Under the pieces are notes generated by a model, which saw only the letters and a list, made by a program, of their open reading frames with translations, did no database searches and was not told the origin of the DNA. Below, piece after piece: positions 6,928-14,266 of a DNA stretch of 17,713 nucleotides. Position 1 is the first letter of the stretch. The number at the start of each line of letters is the position of its first letter. This DNA is from an uncultured archaeon (GTDB lineage Archaea > Thermoproteota > CALKCG01 > B24), in NCBI GenBank assembly GCA_938082915.1, contig CALKCG010000046.1, positions 1 to 17,713 on the forward strand. The letters run 5' to 3'. The position numbers and the translations under genes were made by a program.

Positions 6928-8004
6928 TTGAGTACGAATGAATCTGTCATAAAGCGGGGACTTGAAGAAATTATAACTGAGGAGAGACTTAACTTTCTAC
7001 TTAAAGAGGATAGGCGTTTAAAAGCATACATAGGTGTTGAACCTTCTGGTCTATTCACAATCGGATGGATGATATGGGCTCGCAAATTTAAAGACCTCAT
7101 TGACTCTGGTATTGAAAGTATTCTCCTTCAAGCCACGTGGCACGCGTGGATAAACGATAAACTCGGCGGGAGCATGGAAAACATAAGGCTCTGCGCCCTA
7201 TACATAGAGCACTGTCTAGAGGCATTAGGGATTCCTAGGAATAGTTATCAAACAGTTTATGCGGATGAATTGGTCTCTTCTAAAGATTATTGGAGCTTAG
7301 TGCTTAAAATAGCTAAAACTTTAACGTTGAATAGGGTTAAAAGGGCTTTAACGATAATGGGGCGTAGATCCGATGAAGCTGATATGGACTTCTCTAAACT
7401 CATATATCCATGCATGCAGGTGTCAGACATATTCTACCTCGACCTTGATTTATGCTTAGGTGGTATGGATCAGAGGAGGGCACACGTACTCGCAATAGAA
7501 ATAGCTAGTAAACTTAACAGAAAGAAGCCAGTGGCATTGCATACGCCTATACTTATAGGTCTTGGAGGTTTAGGTAGGATGGAGGGAGACGTTAAGGGAG
7601 AGATGCTATACGAGTTTAAGATGAGTAAATCTAAACCTGAAACCGCCCTCTTCATACACGATGAAGAAGATGAAATTGAAAGGAAGATTATAAAAGCCTA
7701 TTGTCCAGCTAGAATGGTGGAGAATAACCCTGTCCTTGAAATATGTAGGCTTATACTTTTCTCTGAGCCAGGCTTTAAATTTAAAATTGAAAGGGAAACA
7801 CGTCACGGTGGTGATATTGAAGTTAAAAGTTATCGAGAACTTGAAGATTTCTACTTCAAAGGAGAATTGCATCCGTTGGATCTGAAGAGAGCTGTATCCG
7901 CGGCGTTGAATGAGCGTCTTAAACCCGTCAGAAAATACTTTAACCATGTAACTGAAGCCTATGAGCTTTACACTAAACTGAAGAATTTGGCTATAACGAG
8001 GTAG
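6928..8004 (+). CDS. tyrS: Tyrosine--tRNA ligase, archaeal type
   Basis: Class I synthetase that charges tRNA-Tyr. The frame is open from ATG 6919; TTG 6928 is preferred because AAGGATGAT sits at a good distance before it, but either is possible. Numbered from ATG 6919, YIGVEPSG (37-44) is the tyrosine-pocket strand, YPCMQVSDIFYLD and GGMDQRRAHVLA (about 174-196) are the archaeal TyrS core, and KMSKS is intact at 234-238. The HIGH motif is degenerate, reading TIGW (47-50). ATWHAWINDKLGG follows a pattern I associate with crenarchaeal TyrS. A non-coding stretch of over 400 bases precedes the gene, which appears to have its own promoter. The Toprim gene begins within a few bases of its stop. 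Confidence 0.93.
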   Translation: MSTNESVIKRGLEEIITEERLNFLLKEDRRLKAYIGVEPSGLFTIGWMIWARKFKDLIDSGIESILLQATWHAWINDKLGGSMENIRLCALYIEHCLEALGIPRNSYQTVYADELVSSKDYWSLVLKIAKTLTLNRVKRALTIMGRRSDEADMDFSKLIYPCMQVSDIFYLDLDLCLGGMDQRRAHVLAIEIASKLNRKKPVALHTPILIGLGGLGRMEGDVKGEMLYEFKMSKSKPETALFIHDEEDEIERKIIKAYCPARMVENNPVLEICRLILFSEPGFKFKIERETRHGGDIEVKSYRELEDFYFKGELHPLDLKRAVSAALNERLKPVRKYFNHVTEAYELYTKLKNLAITR

Positions 8005-8007
8005 TTT

Positions 8008-8433
8008 TTGTTGAAGTGGACTCTAGAACGCATGGAACTTTTAACCTCGATCCTTAGAGAACTCTATGACGCGTGTGAAAATAGTATTTATATTGTTGAA
8101 GGTAGAAGAGATAAACAGGCTCTTAGAAGGCTTGGGTTTAGAGGAGAAATAATAACGCTTAAAACGTTAAATCGAAACTTAGATTCCATCGTTGAGAATC
8201 TCCACGATGAAAGGCAAATCATAATTTTAACGGATTTTGATAATGAAGGTGAAGAACTTGCTACACGGCTCTACAAAGTCTTCAAGAGCCGGAATGTTGA
8301 AGTAAATTTAGAAGTTAGACGAAAGCTAAATTCTCTTTTAAAGGGGGAGATTAAGGGCTTAGAGGAACTTGAACCTTTAATCTCTAGAATCTTCCAACAG
8401 TTTAAAACCTCTCTGCTGTTTAATCGAGGCTAA
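8008..8433 (+). CDS. Small Toprim-domain protein (UPF0292-like)
   Basis: A stand-alone Toprim domain of 141 residues. The Toprim acidic motifs are visible: YIVEGRRDKQALRRLG with E31, and IIILTDFDNEGEE with the DxD pair D76/D78. These bind Mg2+ in primases, topoisomerases and OLD nucleases. Length and arrangement fit the archaeal UPF0292 family, whose biochemical role I do not know to be established. The start is TTG 8008 or the adjacent TTG 8011; GAGGT at 7998-8002 serves both. It overlaps nothing but follows tyrS by three bases and precedes the PHP gene by five, so it is likely co-transcribed with both. A role in RNA or DNA cleavage is only a guess. Confidence 0.85.
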   Translation: MLKWTLERMELLTSILRELYDACENSIYIVEGRRDKQALRRLGFRGEIITLKTLNRNLDSIVENLHDERQIIILTDFDNEGEELATRLYKVFKSRNVEVNLEVRRKLNSLLKGEIKGLEELEPLISRIFQQFKTSLLFNRG

Positions 8434-8438
8434 CGTTA

Positions 8439-9161
8439 ATGAAGTGGCCTTATACTCCTTTACCTAAAACAGATATTCATACGCATAGTGAATTTTCCGA
8501 GTGTAGCATCGATACAACTGTATGTGGTAATATAACTATGGCTGTTTTAAGAGGTTTAGAAGTAATAGCCATAACGGATCACGCTCAGCATGTATTGAAG
8601 GTTGGCTTTGAAAAGTATATTGAGAAAATCCTAAGGTTACGCGAATCCAATTCCACGGGTTTAAAAGTCTTAACTGGTCTAGAAGTTGACATAAAACCCG
8701 ATGGAGAACCTGATGTGAATCGGAGGATTCTGAGGAAACTGGATGTAGTCATTGGAGCTTTACATAATCTCCCATACGGTAAGTCGTTCATAGAATCTTA
8801 CCGAAACGTCGTATTGAAGGCTTTGAGGGGTAATTGGGTTGACGTATTAGCTCATCCAACTTATGTGAATGAGCAGAGTATAAATCTTCCAACAGAACTT
8901 ATCTATGAAATCTGTGAAGAAGTACGTGAAAATTCGGTAGTTGTAGAGCTTAATTCGAATCATAGATGTCCTTCCGACGAGTTTATAAAGGTATGTGTAG
9001 ATACTGGCGTAATGCTCACGCCAGTATCAGATAGTCACATTTTAAGTAGTATAGGTGTGTATGATTGGCAGCTTCAGACGCTTAAGAGGCTTAATGTTCT
9101 AGATAATGTAAAATGGTTGACTGTAGATCTCCTAAAAAAAGGAAGAAAGGGGGATTTTTAA
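8439..9161 (+). CDS. PHP-domain metal-dependent phosphoesterase
   Basis: PHP (polymerase and histidinol phosphatase) superfamily hydrolase of 240 residues, probably cytosolic and tri-metal. Metal ligand motifs are in order: TDIHTHSEFS with D12, H14 and H16; AITDHAQH; GLEVDIKPDGEPD; GALHN; LAHPTY; ELNSN; and the closing SDSH. The pattern is close to YcdX-like PHP proteins; histidinol-phosphatase is also possible, but there is no histidine gene nearby. The start is ATG 8439, with GAGG in the preceding gene's end at a nine-base gap. The stop overlaps that of the convergent DUF4430 gene by four bases. Substrate unknown. Confidence 0.9.
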   Translation: MKWPYTPLPKTDIHTHSEFSECSIDTTVCGNITMAVLRGLEVIAITDHAQHVLKVGFEKYIEKILRLRESNSTGLKVLTGLEVDIKPDGEPDVNRRILRKLDVVIGALHNLPYGKSFIESYRNVVLKALRGNWVDVLAHPTYVNEQSINLPTELIYEICEEVRENSVVVELNSNHRCPSDEFIKVCVDTGVMLTPVSDSHILSSIGVYDWQLQTLKRLNVLDNVKWLTVDLLKKGRKGDF

Positions 9162-9604
9162 AACTTAGTATACCGCCATACTACTGTGTCGCCGTTAGAT
9201 ACCCTGTATTGATCTGCCCCAACCTCCGGTGAAACCTCTTCACCGTTAGGTTTTTTAATATTGTAAAGCCACCAGCAGTTGAGCTCCATAGAGTTTTCAA
9301 CGTTGTTTATTGAATCAACGAATATGCCAAATGGATATACGGTATACTTGACTTTAGCCACAGTCATTAAAGCGTTTAAAGCAGTTGCCCCCTTAACATC
9401 CAGAATTATATCTCTAAATTCCTGGATTGTACCGTTTCCATAGTCTATGATGATGTTTACTTTAACCGTTGAAGCCTTTAAACCCTCCAGAAGAGACGTA
9501 GTCTTAACGTATTCCGAGTAGTAGTAAACCGCCATGCTCGAAGCCACTATTGCCCATATGGTCAAGACTAAGACCAGCGCCATTAAAAACTTACCTTTCT
9601 CCAA
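9158..9604 (-). CDS. Membrane-anchored DUF4430 protein (transcobalamin C-terminal-like)
   Basis: The 148-residue protein has one N-terminal membrane segment (FLMALVLVLTIWAIVASSMAVYYY, uncleaved anchor or signal) and an extracytoplasmic domain. The C-terminal features WWLYNI, GADQYRVSNGDTVVWRY match DUF4430, a fold shared with the cobalamin-binding C-terminal domain of transcobalamin and intrinsic factor. The frame is open from GTG 9610, but the GGAGGGG site abuts that GTG; TTG 9604 gives normal spacing and is preferred. It overlaps the end of the ECF S-component gene by 14 bases, so the two are translationally coupled. By context it is a candidate surface binding lipoprotein-like partner for an ECF importer, possibly for corrinoids. 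No lipobox cysteine is seen. Confidence 0.8.
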   Translation of the reverse strand: MEKGKFLMALVLVLTIWAIVASSMAVYYYSEYVKTTSLLEGLKASTVKVNIIIDYGNGTIQEFRDIILDVKGATALNALMTVAKVKYTVYPFGIFVDSINNVENSMELNCWWLYNIKKPNGEEVSPEVGADQYRVSNGDTVVWRYTKF

Positions 9605-10118
9605 ATCCACCCCTCCTGACAGAGCGTATTATAGATGGTGCAAGGGTACCCATGAGAAGTGAAGTAGTAAATTCGTGGGCAGGACCCATAGGATATGGCG
9701 ATGGAATGAAAAGACCAATTAGAACTGTGTAAAGTAAAACGTTAGGTTTAACAAACGGTATCATCGTAAGTATGGATGTAGCTAAATCGTAGAAAACCGT
9801 GAGTAGAAGCCCTCCCGAGGCAAGTTCCAATCTGGATAACTTACTCTTCTTATGCCAGAATAGGCCTGCTAAAAAGCCGTTTAAACCCATAAAGAAAGCC
9901 GTTATAGGGCTCCAAAATCCTAAACCGAAGAATAAGGCGTCTGAGATCACCATAGATAAACTACCTATCAGAAAACCACTATAGGGATCCGTTAAGATAC
10001 CTGCGGTCATCGTGAGAAATGAGTTTAACTTAATGTTCGGAAGGACTGATAGAACTATTCTAGATACTACGGCTAATGCTGTAAAAGTGGATATTAGCGC
10101 CAGCCTCTTAGTATCCAT
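9591..10118 (-). CDS. ECF-type transporter substrate-binding S component
   Basis: Small integral membrane protein of about 175 residues, with roughly five to six hydrophobic helices. It begins MDTKRLALISTFTALAVVSRIV, a typical S-component N-terminus (ALxxALxxxxR), and has FGLGFWSPITAFFMGLNGFLAGLFW in the middle. S components capture a vitamin or metal and work with a shared ATPase/T module, which is not in this window. ATG 10136 is also in frame, but it lies only about 13 bases below the TATA box at 10146-10154; ATG 10118 is at the distance expected for a leaderless transcript, so I chose it. The paired DUF4430 gene suggests cobalamin or a cobalamin precursor as ligand; this is inference. Confidence 0.82.
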   Translation of the reverse strand: MDTKRLALISTFTALAVVSRIVLSVLPNIKLNSFLTMTAGILTDPYSGFLIGSLSMVISDALFFGLGFWSPITAFFMGLNGFLAGLFWHKKSKLSRLELASGGLLLTVFYDLATSILTMIPFVKPNVLLYTVLIGLFIPSPYPMGPAHEFTTSLLMGTLAPSIIRSVRRGGFGER

Positions 10119-10145
10119 AGTTGGATAATTATCCAACTATGGATA
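10112..10145. promoter_or_regulatory. 34-base perfect palindrome over the ECF operon start (probable operator)
   Basis: TATCCATAGTTGGATAA followed by its exact reverse complement covers 10112-10145. On the minus strand it lies immediately after a TATA element (CTTTATATTA, about 10144-10153) and covers both the predicted transcription start (near 10122) and the ATG at 10118. That is where a dimeric or tetrameric repressor would act. The sequence is made of two TTGGATAA-type half sites, so a nested operator is possible. It could also form a strong RNA hairpin ending transcription of the upstream membrane-protein gene. No cobalamin riboswitch is seen. Confidence 0.65.
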
Positions 10146-10162
10146 ATATAAAGTTTTCTATG

Positions 10163-10351
10163 TTAATCCATATCTCTGGAGAGTGGGCGGACTATTGCAT
10201 ACCAGACTGCTACCACTACAAGCACCCCTAGACCAAGGAAAAGTAACGCTATAAAATACGGTAGATTACTATTAGACAGCAGTAAATGCAGTGCTAGAAT
10301 AATAGCTAACGTTGATATAACAATATAGCCTATTTTAAGTTTTGATGTCAA
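10163..10351 (-). CDS. Small two-helix membrane protein, unknown
   Basis: About 62 residues with two hydrophobic segments (IGYIVISTLAIILALHLLL and PYFIALLFLGLGVLVVVAVWY) joined by a short polar loop (SNSNL), and a charged C-terminal tail RPLSRDMD. I do not recognise a family. The frame is open from ATG 10363; GGTGA within it, followed six bases later by TTG 10351, suggests the true start is TTG. It follows the sugar kinase gene by 26 bases on the same strand and precedes the palindrome and ECF genes, so it could be the tail of the upstream operon. The hydrophobic pattern and lack of overlap with another gene support it being real. Confidence 0.6.
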   Translation of the reverse strand: MTSKLKIGYIVISTLAIILALHLLLSNSNLPYFIALLFLGLGVLVVVAVWYAIVRPLSRDMD

Positions 10352-10377
10352 AGCAGTCACCATGGTTTAAATCGAAT

Positions 10378-11322
10378 TCATAAGAGTCTAGTGGAAATAA
10401 ATTTTTCAACTTCTTCTAGGTATGGGCAACTATCTATAAGGCCAACTCTCGTGACTGATATAGCACCAGCAGCGTTTGCAAATAAGCCAATTCTATTTAA
10501 AGGCCATCTGTTTATCAAACCGACTATGAAGGCACCATCGTAAATATCTCCAGCTCCTGTAGGATCGATTTCTTCAACTTTAAAAGCTGGTATAGGCAAT
10601 ACCTCCTCCTTAGTGTAAATTGTAGAGCCTTCAGCCCCCTTCTTTAGGGCGATTATTTCAACACCCATATCTATAAGTATTCTACAAGCTTCGTCTGGAG
10701 ATTTCCTGCCAGTAAGCATTATAGCCTCCTCACTACTCGGTAGTACGAGGTAGGCATTCTCGAGAACTGGTTTACAGATCCGTCTGATTTCCTCTATGCT
10801 AAGTAACTCAGGTCTAACGTTAGGATCAAGTGAAATTTTAATGCCGTATTCAACAGCTATTTCCAATGCCTTATAACAAGCCTCTTTGCTGGATTGGCTT
10901 AAGGATAAGGCTGATCCCATTATATGGAGAAACTTTGCGGATTTTATGAACTCTTCATCCACGTCTCTAGGTGAGAGTTGCCCCGCTGCGGCATGTCTAA
11001 GATGGAAGATAAACTTGCGGCTTCCAGAGGGGGAATACGTTACAAAAGCTGTTCCAGTCGTATAGTTTTCAGCGATTCTCATATGCGATGTGTCAACACC
11101 ATCATTTCGGAGTCTATCTAGTAAGAGCTTACCAAACTCATCCTTACCAACAACTCCTATTAAGGCTGATGAAACTTTAAGTCTAGCTACGGCATCCGCG
11201 AATATTGCTGGAGCACCGCTTGGAAAAGGTCCTATGAATTCACTGGGCTTCGTGAAGTCCCCCATCTTATGTTTATCTATAAACTCTACCAGTGGTTCTC
11301 CAAGTGTTATAACATCTGGCAA
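10378..11322 (-). CDS. PfkB-family carbohydrate kinase
   Basis: Ribokinase-fold sugar kinase of 314 residues, the family's usual size. Near the N-terminus LGEPLVEF and the sugar-binding FPSGAPAIFADAVARL stretch are seen. The C-terminal signature DPTGAGDIYDGAF contains the GAGD anion hole and catalytic Asp; SLDPNVRPELL and LPSSEEA are the usual mid-protein motifs. The last two resemble 2-keto-3-deoxygluconate kinases and fructokinases, but the substrate cannot be fixed by eye. The start is TTG 11322 behind GGGGTGGGAT. It lies 20 bases after yjbQ on the same strand, in what looks like one operon. Confidence 0.92.
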   Translation of the reverse strand: MPDVITLGEPLVEFIDKHKMGDFTKPSEFIGPFPSGAPAIFADAVARLKVSSALIGVVGKDEFGKLLLDRLRNDGVDTSHMRIAENYTTGTAFVTYSPSGSRKFIFHLRHAAAGQLSPRDVDEEFIKSAKFLHIMGSALSLSQSSKEACYKALEIAVEYGIKISLDPNVRPELLSIEEIRRICKPVLENAYLVLPSSEEAIMLTGRKSPDEACRILIDMGVEIIALKKGAEGSTIYTKEEVLPIPAFKVEEIDPTGAGDIYDGAFIVGLINRWPLNRIGLFANAAGAISVTRVGLIDSCPYLEEVEKFISTRLL

Positions 11323-11342
11323 AATCCCACCCCGATGAAATC

Positions 11343-11774
11343 CTACTCACCCATAACTTGTACTACTACTCTCCTCCTTTGAGGCCCATCAAGTTCAACA
11401 AGATATATATTCTGTCTAGATCCGATTAAAAGCTTTCCATCTACGACTGGGATCGTTAAGTGTCCTCCGAGTAAACTAGCTCTTATATGGGCCCAAGCAT
11501 TTACAGCAAGTCTACCGTCTTTAGCGAAATAATGGTGATGATAGTAATCATCCTCTTCTGGAATAAGCTTAGAGAGGAATTTTGGAATGTCTTGTTCTAA
11601 ACCAGGCTCATCTTCATTTATCGTTAACCCGGTCGTAGTATGCATCGTATAGACGTGTACGAACCCATCTTTAATACGGCTCTCTTTTAAAGCATTGTAA
11701 ACATCGCTTGATAAGTTTATGAGGTGGGTAGGCATTTCAGATACTATATCTATTATTTTCGTAAAAATTTTCAT
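11343..11774 (-). CDS. yjbQ: YjbQ/UPF0047 family protein (secondary thiamine-phosphate synthase)
   Basis: Trimeric beta-barrel-type YjbQ family protein of about 143 residues. The conserved histidine motifs are all present: MHTTTGLTINEDEPG, EEDDYYHHHYF and VNAWAHIRASLLGGHLTIPV, ending RRVVVQVMGE. E. coli YjbQ has weak thiamine-phosphate synthase activity, and the natural role is uncertain. GTG 11780 is in frame, but GGAGGAG directly abuts it; ATG 11774 has proper spacing and starts two bases after the amidohydrolase stop. This tight packing makes co-translation with the amidohydrolase very likely. Confidence 0.93.
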   Translation of the reverse strand: MKIFTKIIDIVSEMPTHLINLSSDVYNALKESRIKDGFVHVYTMHTTTGLTINEDEPGLEQDIPKFLSKLIPEEDDYYHHHYFAKDGRLAVNAWAHIRASLLGGHLTIPVVDGKLLIGSRQNIYLVELDGPQRRRVVVQVMGE

Positions 11775-11776
11775 TT

Positions 11777-12637
11777 TCACTCCTCCTCTATGTCCAGAAT
11801 CCTTAAGGCGTTTAACCTCATAATTTTATCCAACACTGATCTTTCAAGTGGTAAACTCTTAACTGCTTCAACCATTTTAAAAGGCTCCATCCTAGGCCAA
11901 TCCGACCCGAATACTACTTTATCTGCGAGGAAACGTGAGACGAAGCTTGGTGTTAAAATCTTAGTAAAGACGTGGAGTATATGTTCTTTGGGCGTTCCAG
12001 TGAAAACTCCGCTTAAATCTAAATAAACGTTTTCATACTTTACAGCCATAATAGCGGCTTCCCAAACCCATGGAAAACCCATATGTGCTAAGACCACTTT
12101 AAGATCCTGAAAATTTACCGCAACATCTTCGACCTCGAGTGGATGGCAATAGGTTAATTCCGCTCTTCTAATCCATGAAACTCCTGTGTGAAATAGCAGT
12201 GGCATATTGAGTTGTTGCGCTCTTTCGTAGAAAACGTAAAGCCTTCTATCGTTCGGTTTAAAACCCTGAAGCGGCGGATAAAGTTTAACGCCTTTAAATC
12301 CTTTTGAATGGGCTCTCTCAAGCTCGTCTACAGCTTCATCTCCTTTAATCGGGTTTAAGCCAGCGAAGCCTATAAACATCCCCCCAGTCTTTTCTACAAT
12401 ACTTTTAATAGACTCGTTAGGAGGGATTTCTCCCTCCGGTGTAGCTATGGAGAGTAAAACGGCCTTAGATACTCCAGCTGTTTTCAACATCTTCACAAGA
12501 GCATTTAAAGGTTGTACAGACGTACCTATATGGTAAATTTCTCTAACCTTTTTCTCAAGTTGTTTTTCTCCTAAGAGGGCTTCCTCTATCACAACTGGAT
12601 GGATGTGGAAATCTATCGCTGAGCCTATTGCAGACAT
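11777..12637 (-). CDS. TIM-barrel amidohydrolase (Amidohydrolase_2 family)
   Basis: Metal-dependent hydrolase/decarboxylase of COG2159 type, 286 residues. Visible metal-site motifs are DFHIHP near the N-terminus, GVKLYPPLQGF at about 117, LLFHTGVSW at about 148, VVLAHMGFPW at about 183, and VVFGSDWPRMEPF near 248, the last supplying the active-site Asp. Such proteins include ACMSD-like decarboxylases and lactonases; the substrate here is unknown. A TATA element (TTATATATAG, minus, 12661-12670) sits about 25 bases before ATG 12637, so the transcript is probably leaderless and begins the operon with yjbQ and the sugar kinase. Confidence 0.9.
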   Translation of the reverse strand: MSAIGSAIDFHIHPVVIEEALLGEKQLEKKVREIYHIGTSVQPLNALVKMLKTAGVSKAVLLSIATPEGEIPPNESIKSIVEKTGGMFIGFAGLNPIKGDEAVDELERAHSKGFKGVKLYPPLQGFKPNDRRLYVFYERAQQLNMPLLFHTGVSWIRRAELTYCHPLEVEDVAVNFQDLKVVLAHMGFPWVWEAAIMAVKYENVYLDLSGVFTGTPKEHILHVFTKILTPSFVSRFLADKVVFGSDWPRMEPFKMVEAVKSLPLERSVLDKIMRLNALRILDIEEE

Positions 12638-12660
12638 ATTGAAGTAATGTTCTCCCTAAT

Positions 12661-12670
12661 CTATATATAA
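12661..12670 (-). promoter_or_regulatory. Box A promoter of amidohydrolase-yjbQ-kinase operon
   Basis: CCTTATATATAG on the minus strand is an excellent archaeal TATA box. Its centre is 25-30 bases from ATG 12637, the geometry of a leaderless transcript; no Shine-Dalgarno sequence is seen before that ATG, which agrees. Confidence 0.6.
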
Positions 12671-12691
12671 GGATTCTTGAAAAACTGTAAT

Positions 12692-13144
12692 CTAAGTTGA
12701 AGAGTTGACGTTTAAAGTCATCCTGTAGGCATCAGCTCCATCCCAATAGTAGTTCTTCAAGGTTTTGACTATTTTAAAGCCGAGTTTCTGGTAAAGCTTT
12801 AAAGCTCGAATGTTATCAACCTTAACTTCAAGAATTACTCTCTTAGCACCTAAGTCTTTAAGCCGTTTAATGCTCTTCATTAGGAGTTTCTCCCCTATGC
12901 CAATACCTCTGTAATTTGGGTGGACAGCAATAGATATTATATGCCCCTCGGAACCTCTTAAGACGGATGCGGAGTATCCCACTATGCAACCGTTTAAAGA
13001 TACTACGAGGAATGTTTCAGGGCTTAGGTGCGCAAGTGTTTCAAGGTATGAAGATGGATAAGGTCTTTCAAATGAAAGGCGTTCAATAAGGTAGATGCTT
13101 TTCAAATCCTCGTGTTTAACGGTTCTAATCGTTAAATTGCTCAA
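12692..13144 (-). CDS. rimI: GNAT N-acetyltransferase, RimI/archaeal NAT-like
   Basis: Single-domain GNAT acetyltransferase of 150 residues using acetyl-CoA, most like the archaeal N-terminal acetyltransferases and RimI. Seen: IYLIERLSFERPYPSSYL (substrate-side segment), IISIAVHPNYRGIGIGEKLL (acetyl-CoA pyrophosphate loop, R/Q-x-x-G-x-G/A type), LEVKVDNIRALKLYQKLGFK and a C-terminal YYWDGADAYRM, a hallmark of the RimI/Naa10 group. The start is TTG 13144, with a weak AGGA next to it. It is divergent from aPelota across only 47 bases. The target proteins are probably nascent or ribosomal N-termini, by family inference. Confidence 0.88.
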   Translation of the reverse strand: MSNLTIRTVKHEDLKSIYLIERLSFERPYPSSYLETLAHLSPETFLVVSLNGCIVGYSASVLRGSEGHIISIAVHPNYRGIGIGEKLLMKSIKRLKDLGAKRVILEVKVDNIRALKLYQKLGFKIVKTLKNYYWDGADAYRMTLNVNSST

Positions 13145-13191
13145 TCCTAGATCAACTCTTATTAGGAGATAGTCTACTACATTATCAGAGG

Positions 13192-14262
13192 ATGAGGATT
13201 TTAAACTTAAATCTTAAGGAGGGTGTTGCAGAACTTGTGCCTGAAAGTATAGACGATCTATGGCATTTAGTGAATATAGTGAAACCCGGAGACCTAGTAG
13301 AGGCTAAGACCAGTAGAATCATAAAAATTAGAGGTTCTATGGGTGAAGTTGAAGGTAGGTCTAAAGTTAGCTTAAACATCAAACTCAAGGTTGAAGCCGT
13401 CCAACTCGACTTATACGTTAAGCGTCTGAAAATCTATGGGGTTGTTGAAGATTCTGGAAACGTGGAAGGTTTAAAAGGTAGACATCATTCCATCAACCTT
13501 AAGGTAGGCGAACCTATATCTCTGTTTAAGGACAAATGGCTTCCAAATGAGCTTGAAAGACTTGAAAGAGCAAAATTAACTGAAAGCAGAAGCTTAGTAG
13601 TAGTGTCTATAGATAGGGATGAATGTTGTATAGCGGTGGTTGGAGAACGTGGTTTAGATGTTAAAGCAGAAATCCCCATTAGGCTTCCAGGTAAAAGAAA
13701 TAGTGAGCTATGGGAGAGTAGCATTAAGGAAAACTTAAAAGCAATTTCAGAGGCTCTCGGAAGGCTAGACATCGGCGAGGAAGTTTTCATCTTAGTTGTT
13801 GGACCAGGGTTTTTATACGAGAAATTAGCTGAGCATTTAAGTCGAGAACCGCAATTTAAAAGTAGAATAAAAACTGGCAAGGTTAGTATAGGAGGAATTT
13901 CGGGGGTTTATGAAGCGTTAAGATCCGGCTTAATAGCTAATTATCTCGGTGAAATTCGCCTCATATACGAGGCTAAACTCTTAGATGAAATATTTAAAAT
14001 CCTCTCTGAGAAACCCAACGTAGTTACGTATGGAATTAAACCGGTTAAAGACCTCGCCTCAACAGGCGCTATAAAAACATTATTAGTTTCTGAGAGACTT
14101 CTAAAGAATCTCCCAGATGGAGAGTTGAATGAGCTTCTTAAAGTCATAAGGGAAGTTGAACAGAAGAAGGGTGAAGTAGTATTCATATCTTCTGGACTTG
14201 AAAACGATAGAATATTGAGCTTGGGGGGAGTCGTAGCAATTCTAAGATATCCGTTAGCTTGA
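13192..14262 (+). CDS. pelA: aPelota (Dom34), mRNA surveillance / ribosome rescue factor
   Basis: Archaeal Pelota of 356 residues, normal full length. It mimics eRF1 and, with aEF1A and ABCE1, splits stalled ribosomes. The N-terminal Sm-like domain (MRILNLNLKEGVAELVPESIDDLWHL) carries the conserved DDLWHL and GDLVEAKTSR segments; the central domain has VVSIDRDECCIAVV and VVGPGF; the C-terminal eRF1-like domain has YGIKPV and AIKTLLVSERLL. It lacks the GGQ of release factors, as expected. The start is ATG 13192; a TATA-like TTATTAGG at about 13159-13166 suggests a leaderless transcript. It converges on the SRP RNA gene, whose 3' end lies only about five bases away. Confidence 0.96.
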   Translation: MRILNLNLKEGVAELVPESIDDLWHLVNIVKPGDLVEAKTSRIIKIRGSMGEVEGRSKVSLNIKLKVEAVQLDLYVKRLKIYGVVEDSGNVEGLKGRHHSINLKVGEPISLFKDKWLPNELERLERAKLTESRSLVVVSIDRDECCIAVVGERGLDVKAEIPIRLPGKRNSELWESSIKENLKAISEALGRLDIGEEVFILVVGPGFLYEKLAEHLSREPQFKSRIKTGKVSIGGISGVYEALRSGLIANYLGEIRLIYEAKLLDEIFKILSEKPNVVTYGIKPVKDLASTGAIKTLLVSERLLKNLPDGELNELLKVIREVEQKKGEVVFISSGLENDRILSLGGVVAILRYPLA

Positions 14263-14266
14263 TAGA

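Noticed and set aside
10119..10136. ATG 10136 as the ECF S-component start
   Set aside because: It lies within the palindrome and too close to the TATA box to be in the transcript; ATG 10118 fits a leaderless start.
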